From contig JAJQCI010000128.1 in the NCBI GenBank assembly GCA_021202835.1, forward strand, positions 1 to 9,703: a stretch of 9,703 nucleotides of DNA, written 5' to 3'. Each line of letters begins with the position of its first letter. The stretch's first letter is position 1. Shown here piece by piece: positions 1 through 5,821 of the stretch. This DNA is from Clostridiales bacterium. Lineage in GTDB: Bacteria; Bacillota; Clostridia; Lachnospirales; CAG-274. The notes beneath the pieces are model-generated. The model was given only the letters and a program-made list of their open reading frames with translations. It was not told where the DNA came from and ran no database searches. Position numbers and translations under genes: made by a program.

Positions 1-7
1 ATATAGC

Positions 8-36
8 TGGACAGAATATATAAAAAATAGTATTAT
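8..36 (+). promoter_or_regulatory. Candidate sigma-A promoter of the pfl operon
   Basis: A -35 like hexamer TGGACA (8-13) and a -10 hexamer TATTAT (31-36) are separated by exactly 17 bases, in AT-rich DNA. Transcription would begin near 43 and give a leader of about 43 bases ahead of the pflB start at 87. An imperfect inverted repeat, TTGTGT (40-45) and ACACGA (55-60), lies over the predicted start point and might be an operator. It does not have the spacing of a standard Rex or CRP/FNR site. The promoter is read from sequence only. Confidence 0.55.
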
Positions 37-86
37 AGCTTGTGTAAAGAAACCACACGAATATATATACGGAGGAATTGACGGCT

Positions 87-2162
87 ATGGATCAATGGAG
101 AAATTTTATAAAGGGCAACTGGAGCAGAGAAATCGACGTCAGAGATTTCATACAGAGAAATTACACTCCCTATGAGGGCGGAGACGAATTTTTGGAAGCC
201 CCCACCGAGAGAACATCAAAGCTTTGGAGCGAGGTTCTTGACCTTATGGACCGGGAAAGAAAGGCCGGCGGTGTTTTGGATATGGACACCAAAATCGTTT
301 CCACAATAACCTCACACAAGGCCGGATATATAGACAAAGAAAACGAAACTATAGTGGGCCTTCAGACAGACAAGCCCTTAAAGAGAGCCTTTATGCCCGA
401 CGGAGGTATAAGAGTGGCCGTTAAGGCCTGTGAAGACCACGGCTATCAGGTTGACAAACAGCTTGTCAGCTTCTATAAAAAATATCGCAAAACCCACAAT
501 GACGGCGTTTTTGACGCATACACACCGGAAATGAGGGCCTGTCGCTCAAGCCACATTATAACAGGGCTTCCCGATGCCTACGGCAGAGGACGAATTATAG
601 GCGACTACAGAAGAGTAGCCCTTTACGGTGTTGACAAGCTTATAGAAGACAAGGAAAGTTGGAAAAATCACTCCAGAGTTATAATGTATGCCGACGTTAT
701 AAGAAACAGAGAAGAGGTTTCCGAGCAGATTAAGGCCTTAAAGGAGCTTAAAGATCTGGGTCAAATTTACGGCTGTGACATTTCAAAGCCGGCCTCAAAC
801 GTAAAGGAGGCCATACAGTGGCTTTATTTCGGTTATCTTGCCGCAGTAAAGAGTCAAAACGGCGCTGCAATGAGTTTGGGCCGTACTTCTACCTTCCTTG
901 ATATATATGCCGAAAGAGACTTAAAAGAGGGAACCTTTACCGAAAAGGAAATTCAGGAATTTATTGACCATTTTATAATGAAGCTTAGAATGGTTAAATT
1001 CGCCAGAACAAAGGAATATGACGAGCTTTTCTCAGGCGACCCCACATGGGTTACGGAGTCTATAGGCGGTATGGGCATCGACGGCCGGCCACTTGTCACA
1101 AAGATGTCCTTCAGATATCTCCACACTCTGTCAAATTTGGGAACGGCCCCGGAGCCTAACCTGACGGTTCTTTGGTCAACAAGACTTCCCGAAAAATTCA
1201 AGCGCTTCTGCGCAAAGACTTCTATAGAGTCATCATCTATACAATATGAAAACGACGACCTTATGAGAGTTATTCACGGCGATGACTACGCTATTGCCTG
1301 CTGTGTTTCCTCTATGAGAGTGGGCAAGGAGATGCAGTTTTTCGGGGCAAGGGCAAACCTTGCAAAGTGTCTCCTTTATGCCATAATCGGCGGCGTAGAC
1401 GAATTGACGGGAAAACAAGTCGGCCCCAAGACGATACCCGTCACAAGCGAATATCTTGATTTTGACGAGGTTTATGAAAAATATAAGGAAATGGCCAAGT
1501 GGCTGGCAAGAGTTTATGTAAACGCACTTAACATAATTCACTATATGCATGACAAATACTGCTATGAAAGCCTTCAGATGGCTCTTCACGACACAAGCGT
1601 CAAGAGATGGTTCGCAACAGGTATAGCCGGCCTTTCGGTTCTTGTTGACTCCTTATCGGCTATTAAATATGCAAGGGTTAAGGCCGTAAGAAACGAAAAT
1701 GGAATAACAACAGACTTTATCGTTGAGGGAGATTTCCCCAAATTCGGAAACGATGACGACAGAGTTGACGACCTGGCTTATGAGCTTGTTCATGAATTTG
1801 CACGCTATGTAAAGGGCAATACTACCTATAGAGAATCCGTTGCCACAACGTCTCTTCTTACGATTACGTCAAATGTTGTTTACGGAAAGGCCACAGGCGC
1901 AACCCCCGACGGAAGAAAGGCAGGAACGCCTTTCGCCCCGGGAGCAAACCCCATGCACGGCAGAGATTCTCACGGCGCAGTCGCTTCATTAAGTTCTGTT
2001 TCAAAACTGCCCTTTGACGCAGCACAGGACGGCATAAGCAACACATTCTCCATTATACCCGATGCACTGGGCAAGGATAAGGTCTCAATGAACGACATAG
2101 TTATCGACTTAAATGACGACTGCTTATGCTGTGAACCCAATATAGAAATACCCGAAGAATAA
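87..2162 (+). CDS. pflB: Formate acetyltransferase (pyruvate formate-lyase) catalytic core lacking its glycyl radical domain
   Basis: This is the catalytic core of pyruvate formate-lyase, which converts pyruvate and CoA to acetyl-CoA and formate in the anaerobic cytosol. The 691-residue protein follows PFL closely from the N-terminus. The diagnostic adjacent cysteines lie in ACCVSSM (C405-C406), followed by GKEMQFFGARANLAK (413-427). The late core motif DGRKAGTPFAPGANP (608-622) and the end-of-core segment DGISNTFSIIPDALGKD (648-664) are also present. Typical PFLs have about 740-760 residues and continue into a glycyl radical domain with RVSGYAV. Here that domain is absent and is replaced by a 27-residue acidic tail with CLCC (679-682). 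The domain is encoded separately downstream at 2281-2523. The ATG at 87 is preferred because GGAGGA (71-76) is 10 bases upstream, whereas an in-frame TTG at 78 is too close to it. The CC pair favours true PFL or TdcE (2-ketobutyrate) activity over the dehydratase relatives. It is first in an operon with the radical domain and pflA. Confidence 0.93.
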   Translation: MDQWRNFIKGNWSREIDVRDFIQRNYTPYEGGDEFLEAPTERTSKLWSEVLDLMDRERKAGGVLDMDTKIVSTITSHKAGYIDKENETIVGLQTDKPLKRAFMPDGGIRVAVKACEDHGYQVDKQLVSFYKKYRKTHNDGVFDAYTPEMRACRSSHIITGLPDAYGRGRIIGDYRRVALYGVDKLIEDKESWKNHSRVIMYADVIRNREEVSEQIKALKELKDLGQIYGCDISKPASNVKEAIQWLYFGYLAAVKSQNGAAMSLGRTSTFLDIYAERDLKEGTFTEKEIQEFIDHFIMKLRMVKFARTKEYDELFSGDPTWVTESIGGMGIDGRPLVTKMSFRYLHTLSNLGTAPEPNLTVLWSTRLPEKFKRFCAKTSIESSSIQYENDDLMRVIHGDDYAIACCVSSMRVGKEMQFFGARANLAKCLLYAIIGGVDELTGKQVGPKTIPVTSEYLDFDEVYEKYKEMAKWLARVYVNALNIIHYMHDKYCYESLQMALHDTSVKRWFATGIAGLSVLVDSLSAIKYARVKAVRNENGITTDFIVEGDFPKFGNDDDRVDDLAYELVHEFARYVKGNTTYRESVATTSLLTITSNVVYGKATGATPDGRKAGTPFAPGANPMHGRDSHGAVASLSSVSKLPFDAAQDGISNTFSIIPDALGKDKVSMNDIVIDLNDDCLCCEPNIEIPEE

Positions 2163-2220
2163 ACTCCCCTCGCTTAAGCCTCTCCTTTTAAGGAGAGGGG
2201 GCAGCCTGTAGGGGGAGAGG
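2163..2220 (+). repeat. GC-rich palindromic repeat-like element between PFL core and radical domain
   Basis: The 118-base gap between the two PFL parts starts with a dense set of C- and G-tracts. CCTCTCCT (2179-2186) and AGGAGAGG (2191-2198) form an 8-bp hairpin with a TTTA loop. GGAGAGG recurs at 2214-2220 and could pair with the same left arm, so two alternative hairpins are possible. CTCCCC (2164-2169) can pair with GGGGAG (2212-2217) as an outer stem. No U-tract follows, so it is not a standard intrinsic terminator. The composition is unlike the AT-rich bases around it. From memory it resembles the short dispersed intergenic palindromes common in gut Clostridia genomes. It could instead be an RNA processing or stability element that sets the ratio of the two subunits. 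Confidence 0.5.
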
Positions 2221-2267
2221 TGCTTCAGGTCTGTACGCCCGAACTTAACCGGACAAACTATAATTTT

Positions 2268-2280
2268 AGGAGGAATATAA
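2268..2280 (+). promoter_or_regulatory. Strong ribosome binding site of the separate glycyl radical domain gene
   Basis: AGGAGGA (2268-2274) stands 6 bases before the ATG at 2281, which is near-ideal. It is the main evidence that the radical domain is translated as an independent protein and is not a remnant of a broken pflB. A TATAAT at 2259-2264 lies directly before it but has no convincing -35 and would start transcripts inside this site, so I do not count it as a promoter. Confidence 0.85.
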
Positions 2281-2523
2281 ATGAAAGCTACAGAACAGCA
2301 AATAGACAATCTTGTGGGACTTCTTGACGGATATGCCGAAAAAGGCGGCCACCACTTAAACGTAAATGTATTTTCAAGGGAAACTCTTCTTGATGCACAG
2401 GCTCACCCCGAAAAATATCCCCAGCTTACAATAAGGGTTTCGGGATACGCCGTAAATTTCAACAAGCTTACAAAGGTACAGCAGGATGAGGTTATCTCCA
2501 GAACCTTCCATGAAAAATTCTGA
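2281..2523 (+). CDS. Stand-alone glycyl radical domain of pyruvate formate-lyase (GrcA/YfiD-like small subunit)
   Basis: This 80-residue protein matches the C-terminal glycyl radical domain of PFL almost end to end. NLVGLLDGYA (10-19) and GGHHLNVNV (22-30) are followed by HPEKYPQLTIRVSGYAVNF (42-60) and TKVQQDEVISRTF (64-76). Gly55 in RVSGYAV corresponds to Gly734 of E. coli PFL, the residue that carries the radical after PflA removes a hydrogen atom. The protein begins where the upstream core ends, so the two together rebuild a complete PFL. It differs from E. coli GrcA (YfiD, 127 residues), which has an unrelated N-terminal half and repairs oxygen-cleaved PFL alongside an intact enzyme. Here no intact copy is seen in the window. 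It has its own strong ribosome binding site, and its last 14 bases overlap pflA, which suggests translational coupling. The frame differs from that of the core, and several stop codons lie between them. I infer that it docks non-covalently on the core. Confidence 0.93.
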   Translation: MKATEQQIDNLVGLLDGYAEKGGHHLNVNVFSRETLLDAQAHPEKYPQLTIRVSGYAVNFNKLTKVQQDEVISRTFHEKF

Positions 2524-3277
2524 GGCCCTTAAGGGGCGTATTCACTCGGTTGAAAGCTTCGGCACGGTAGACGGCCCGGGCATAAGGTTTGTTGTGTTTT
2601 TTCAGGGCTGCCCCATGAGGTGTAAATTCTGTCACAACCCTGACACATGGAACCCTAAAGCCGGAGAGGAGAAAACTGCCGGCGAGCTTTTAGCCGAATA
2701 TGACAGGAATAAGGAGTTTTATAAAAACGGCGGCTTAACTGCCACAGGAGGGGAACCTCTTCTTCAGCTTGAATTCTTAACGGAGCTTTTTACAAAAGCT
2801 AAAGAAAAGGGTATAAACACCTGCCTCGACACTTCCGGGGCCTGCTATTCGGAGGAGAAAAAGGCCGAATATAAAAGGCTTTTCGGTGTTACCGATATTG
2901 TCCTTCTGGATATAAAACACAGCGATGAAGAGGAACACATAAAGCTTACCGGAATGAGCGGAAAAAACAATCTTATGTTTTTAAAGGCTATGGAGGAAAG
3001 CAATGTTCCCTTTATATTGAGACACGTTATTGTTCCCGGAATAACCTTTAACAAAAAGAACCTCTACAATTTGGGTTTGATTGCGGGAAAATTCAAAAAC
3101 CTTAAGGGAATAGATGTTCTGCCCTATCACGACATGGGGATTAAAAAATATGAGGCTTTGGGGCTTGACTATCCCCTTAAGGGGGTTAAGCCCCTTACGA
3201 AGGCTGACGCCCAAGGGGCAAGAGCCGTTATTCTTTCGGGAGTAAGGGCGGCAGTGAACGCCGAAAAACAAGAATAA
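2510..3277 (+). CDS. pflA: Pyruvate formate-lyase activating enzyme (radical SAM)
   Basis: PflA uses a 4Fe-4S cluster and S-adenosylmethionine to generate the glycyl radical on PFL. The 255-residue product has the family signature GRIHSVESFGTVDGPGIRFV (9-28). The cluster motif CPMRCKFC (C34, C38, C41; CX3CX2C) is followed by HNPDTW, and the SAM-contacting TGGEP is at 79-83. The late segment LPYHDMGIKKYEALGLDYPL (204-223) is typical of PflA and not of NrdG. I chose the ATG at 2510 because the protein then begins shortly before the conserved GRIHS, as in relatives. An in-frame ATG at 2486 would add eight residues. Neither start has an ideal ribosome binding site, which fits reinitiation by ribosomes finishing the radical-domain gene (14-base overlap). 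Its natural substrate here is presumably Gly55 of the small protein. The strong terminator follows 8 bases after the stop. Confidence 0.95.
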   Translation: MKNSEALKGRIHSVESFGTVDGPGIRFVVFFQGCPMRCKFCHNPDTWNPKAGEEKTAGELLAEYDRNKEFYKNGGLTATGGEPLLQLEFLTELFTKAKEKGINTCLDTSGACYSEEKKAEYKRLFGVTDIVLLDIKHSDEEEHIKLTGMSGKNNLMFLKAMEESNVPFILRHVIVPGITFNKKNLYNLGLIAGKFKNLKGIDVLPYHDMGIKKYEALGLDYPLKGVKPLTKADAQGARAVILSGVRAAVNAEKQE

Positions 3278-3285
3278 CAAACAGT

Positions 3286-3327
3286 AAAAAACAGCGGCCT
3301 GCCAAACGGTTTGCCGCTGTTTTTTTA
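3286..3327. terminator. Bidirectional intrinsic terminator after pflA
   Basis: AAAAAACAGCGGC (3286-3298) pairs perfectly with GCCGCTGTTTTTT (3313-3325), and a 14-base loop lies between. The A-tract on one side and the T-tract on the other give a U-run for transcripts from either strand. It can therefore end the pfl operon on the plus strand and the small convergent gene at 3336-3593 on the minus strand. Confidence 0.92.
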
Positions 3328-3335
3328 ACCTTCGG

Positions 3336-3593
3336 TTATGTAAAATCTTCGATTACATATTTCAGATCCACAGGAGTTACTTTATTTTTTATAAGAAGGC
3401 CGTAGAGCTTTACAGCCTCCGCCAAACCGCCGGAAATTCTTTCCTCAGCTTTTCCGACGGGCTTTCCTTTTTCATATAATTCTGCGATAAAGCCGTAAAC
3501 CGCTTCTCCGCTTTCTCCGGCTGTTTCAAACCCGTATTTTACTTCATAATCGGTAAAATCAATACTCACTGTTTCACTGCATAAAATATTCAT
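3336..3593 (-). CDS. Small conserved-hypothetical-type protein, possibly DUF6514-like
   Basis: The gene encodes 85 residues with no signal peptide, membrane helix or metal motif. The pattern suggests a small alpha/beta fold. An N-terminal strand region (MNILCSETVSIDF) leads to VYGFIAELYEKGKPVGKAEERI (32-53), and the end VTPVDLKYVIEDF (72-84) resembles the C-terminus I remember from Clostridia DUF6514 proteins. That assignment comes from memory and is tentative, and no function is claimed. The ATG at 3593 is chosen because AAAGGAA (3602-3608) lies 8 bases upstream. An ATG ten codons earlier (3623) lacks such support. It is monocistronic, converges on the pfl operon, shares its terminator, and has its own candidate extended -10 promoter with a long leader. 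Confidence 0.75.
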   Translation of the reverse strand: MNILCSETVSIDFTDYEVKYGFETAGESGEAVYGFIAELYEKGKPVGKAEERISGGLAEAVKLYGLLIKNKVTPVDLKYVIEDFT

Positions 3594-3656
3594 TTTTAAT
3601 GTTCCTTTCCGCATAAAATGCAAAATTAATCTTTTTCCTTTCAGACTGTTAGGAGC

Positions 3657-3674
3657 CGGTTAAACTCTTAACCG
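3657..3674 (-). promoter_or_regulatory. Hairpin in the leader of the small gene
   Basis: CGGTTAA and TTAACCG (3657-3663 and 3668-3674 on the plus strand) form a perfect 7-bp stem with a 4-base loop. It lies within a leader of about 105 bases. Just outside it AGGAG (minus strand, 3694-3690) and CTCCT (3655-3651) can pair, so the unused AAAGGAGG at 3696-3689 could be masked. No U-run follows, so it is not a terminator. A regulatory role is conjecture. Confidence 0.35.
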
Positions 3675-3704
3675 CCCCTTTGCTCTTTCCTCCTTTCGTA
3701 TTCG

Positions 3705-3713
3705 ATTATACCA
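3705..3713 (-). promoter_or_regulatory. Extended -10 promoter element of the small gene
   Basis: On the minus strand the sequence reads TGGTATAAT, a consensus -10 with the TGn extension. The -35 region is poor, which is tolerated by extended -10 promoters. The start point would lie near 3698, about 105 bases before the ATG at 3593. The same TGn-TATAAT arrangement occurs upstream of recQ at the right edge of the window. Confidence 0.5.
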
Positions 3714-3874
3714 TAAAGCCCGGGAAAAAATGCATATAATCGGTTAAAAAATAACTTTTAGTTTCGACAAACGAGATACTGAAAGTATAATTTTTTACTG
3801 CCTTATATATTTTCCGTAGCTTTTAATGTGACGGTTTTTTTATAAGCAGGTCTGAAAACAGTGATTTATACAAT

Positions 3875-3906
3875 AAAAAAAGCCGCCGTAAAAAAGCAGC
3901 CTTTTT
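3875..3906 (-). terminator. Intrinsic terminator of the recQ-mnmE-mnmG operon
   Basis: On the minus strand AAAAAGGCTGC pairs with GCGGCTTTTTT across a 9-base loop, using two G-U pairs within an 11-bp stem, and a U-tract follows. The same bases on the plus strand would give C-A mismatches, so the signal is directional and belongs to the minus-strand operon. It begins 17 bases after the mnmG stop, so the operon ends with mnmG. Confidence 0.8.
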
Positions 3907-3922
3907 GTGTATATGATTTATA

Positions 3923-5797
3923 TCAGTTTAGATATACAAGAAGCATATTTATATCCGCTGGGGAAACCCCTGAAATTCGGCTTGCGTGGCCTATGTTTAC
4001 CGGGCGGATAAGCTCCAGCTTCTGCCTTGCCTCTATACGGAGCGAGGGCACCCTTGAATAATCTATGTCTTCGGGTATTCTTCTTCCCTCAAGCTTTTTG
4101 AACCTCTCTACCTGTTCGATTTGGCGGTTTATATAGTCTTCATATTTTATCTGAATGTTTACCTGCTCCCTTACGTTCTCGGGAAGGTCGGGTCTTTCGG
4201 GGTCTATGTCTTTAAGCGCTTCATAACAGGCTTCGGGCCTTTTAATAAGCTCGGTAAGCTTTGCCCCTGTTTTAAGGGTTCTCGTTCCCAAAGACTCCAA
4301 AAGACTGTTGACCTCGGGTTTGGGACCTATGTTTATTTTTCTGACCCTTTCGATTTCCTTTTCTATGAGCTCTCTTTTTTTCTTAAATTCCTCATAGCGT
4401 TTTTCGCTAATAAGCCCGAAGGAATAGCCGTAGTCGCTCAGGCGCAGGTCTGCGTTGTCCTGTCTTAAAAGAAGCCTGTATTCGGCACGGCTGGTCATCA
4501 TTCTGTAGGGCTCTTTGCTTGTTTTCGTTACGACATCATCGATAAGAACGCCTATATAGGCTTCGGAGCGGTCAAGAATGAAGGGTTCCTCCCCTCTGAC
4601 ATATTTAACGGCGTTTATGCCTGCGGCGATGCCCTGGGCCGCCGCCTCCTCATAGCCCGAGGTTCCGTTAAACTGGCCGGCGGAGAAAAGCCCCTTTACC
4701 GCTTTAAGCTCCAAATTCAGTTTAAGCTGGTTTGCTTCGAGACAGTCATATTCTATGGCATAGGCGTTTCTCATTATGCTTACGTTTTCCATACCTGCTA
4801 CGGTTCTGTACATCTTAAGCTGAACGTCGGCAGGCAGAGAGGAAGACATGCCCTGAACATACATTTCGTTTGTGTCCTCTCCTTCGGGCTCTATAAAAAG
4901 CTGGTGTCTTTCCTTATCGGCAAAGCGCACAACCTTGTCTTCTATAGACGGGCAGTATCTGGGCCCCGTTCCCTTTATAACGCCGCCGTAAAGAGGAGAA
5001 CGGTCTAAATTTTCCTTTATTATTTCATGGGTTCGGCCGTTTGTATATGTTAAATAACAGGGAATCTGTTCTCTGTAAATATCCTCCGCCTTGTTTTCGA
5101 AAGAAAAGGGGGTTATTTTTTCGTCACCAAGCTGAATTTTCATCTTTGAAAAATCAATTGTTCTCTTGTCAACTCTTGCCGGTGTTCCTGTCTTAAATCT
5201 TTGAAGCCTTATGCCAAGACTTTCCAGAGACCTGCTTAAATTTACGGAGTTCCTCATACCGTTGGGGCCGCTTTCTATTATTGTGTTTCCGTAAAGACAA
5301 CGGGCCTTGAGATAGGTCCCGGTGCACAAAACCGCCGCCCTGCACTCATATACGTTTCCGCTTTCTATTTTGACACCGCAGACCTTTTTTTCATCATCGG
5401 CAAGAATTTCCACAACCTCACCCTGTTTTATTTGAAGATTTTCGGTGTTCTCCATAGTTCTTTTCATTTCCGTATGGTATTTGTTTTTGTCTGCCTGCGC
5501 ACGCAGAGAATAAACCGCAGGCCCCTTTCCCGTATTCAGCATACGGTTCTGCAAATATGTTTTATCTATGTTTTTTCCCATTTCGCCCCCGAGGGCGTCG
5601 ATTTCCCTGACAAGGTGGCCCTTTGAGGTTCCCCCTATTGAAGGGTTGCAGGGCATCATAGCTATGCTGTCGAGATTAAGGGCAAATATTATTGTTTTAA
5701 GCCCCATTCTCGCCGAAGCCAGCGCCGCTTCACAGCCGGCATGGCCAGCCCCTATTATACATACATCAGCCTTGTCGGCCACAAAATAATTATCCAT
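3923..5797 (-). CDS. mnmG: tRNA uridine-5-carboxymethylaminomethyl modification enzyme MnmG (GidA)
   Basis: MnmG is the FAD and NADH-dependent partner of MnmE. Together they add (carboxymethyl)aminomethyl groups to carbon 5 of the wobble uridine 34 in tRNAs that read two-fold degenerate codons, which supports decoding accuracy. The 624-residue protein has normal family length. The FAD-binding GAGHAGCEAA is at 16-25. Both conserved cysteines are present: C50 in MPCNPSIGG and C282 in GPRYCPSIEDK (signature 1), equivalent to E. coli C47 and C277. GTSGYEEAAAQG (378-389) is signature 2. The C-terminal helical domain that contacts MnmE ends with GHASRISGVSPADINMLLVYL. The ATG at 5797 has GAGGTG 7 bases upstream. 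It lies 24 bases after mnmE, as expected for an obligate pair. It is unusual among Firmicutes in that no rsmG follows. Confidence 0.97.
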   Translation of the reverse strand: MDNYFVADKADVCIIGAGHAGCEAALASARMGLKTIIFALNLDSIAMMPCNPSIGGTSKGHLVREIDALGGEMGKNIDKTYLQNRMLNTGKGPAVYSLRAQADKNKYHTEMKRTMENTENLQIKQGEVVEILADDEKKVCGVKIESGNVYECRAAVLCTGTYLKARCLYGNTIIESGPNGMRNSVNLSRSLESLGIRLQRFKTGTPARVDKRTIDFSKMKIQLGDEKITPFSFENKAEDIYREQIPCYLTYTNGRTHEIIKENLDRSPLYGGVIKGTGPRYCPSIEDKVVRFADKERHQLFIEPEGEDTNEMYVQGMSSSLPADVQLKMYRTVAGMENVSIMRNAYAIEYDCLEANQLKLNLELKAVKGLFSAGQFNGTSGYEEAAAQGIAAGINAVKYVRGEEPFILDRSEAYIGVLIDDVVTKTSKEPYRMMTSRAEYRLLLRQDNADLRLSDYGYSFGLISEKRYEEFKKKRELIEKEIERVRKINIGPKPEVNSLLESLGTRTLKTGAKLTELIKRPEACYEALKDIDPERPDLPENVREQVNIQIKYEDYINRQIEQVERFKKLEGRRIPEDIDYSRVPSLRIEARQKLELIRPVNIGHASRISGVSPADINMLLVYLN

Positions 5798-5821
5798 TCT
5801 TATACACCTCTGTTCTTAAAA

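Larger units (their letters stand above)
3594..3922. other. Intergenic region between the small gene and mnmG
   Basis: No gene is seen in these 329 bases. Reading leftwards, the region holds the mnmG terminator (3875-3906), a mostly AT-rich stretch (3711-3874), the candidate promoter of the small gene (3705-3713), and that gene's leader (3594-3698) with a 7-bp hairpin. On the plus strand a promoter-like pair (TTCGAC 3763-3768, TATAAT 3786-3791, 17-base gap) faces away from the small gene and has no recognisable gene in front of it. A weak 4-bp stem, CCGT (3814-3817) and ACGG (3831-3834), is followed by seven T residues. Confidence 0.6.

Noticed and set aside
40..60. Definite Rex or CRP/FNR operator
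   Set aside because: Half-site spacing and one arm position do not fit either consensus, so it is kept only as a low-interest observation.
78..86. TTG start for pflB at 78
   Set aside because: It is almost on top of the GGAGGA ribosome binding site (71-76). The ATG at 87 has workable spacing and begins closer to the family N-terminus.
2163..2220. Intrinsic terminator after the PFL core
   Set aside because: Hairpins are present but no U-run follows, so simple termination is not supported.
2259..2264. TATAAT as a separate promoter for the radical-domain gene
   Set aside because: There is no -35 at a suitable distance, and the start point would fall within the ribosome binding site.
2160..2280. 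PFL gap as a sequencing error, programmed frameshift, stop readthrough or intein
   Set aside because: No single indel would join the parts. Several in-frame stops and non-coding GC-rich repeats lie between them, no splice-domain motifs are present, and the second part has its own ribosome binding site.
2526..3184. Repeated CCTTAAGG palindromes as a motif family in the pfl operon
   Set aside because: Most copies fall in Leu-Lys-Gly codons (CTT AAG GG) and are explained by coding sequence.
3861..4061. Plus-strand open frame across the mnmG 3' end
   Set aside because: It begins within the terminator region and runs antisense to conserved MnmG residues, with no ribosome binding site or recognisable protein. 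Other long antisense frames across mnmG, mnmE and recQ were dropped for the same reason.
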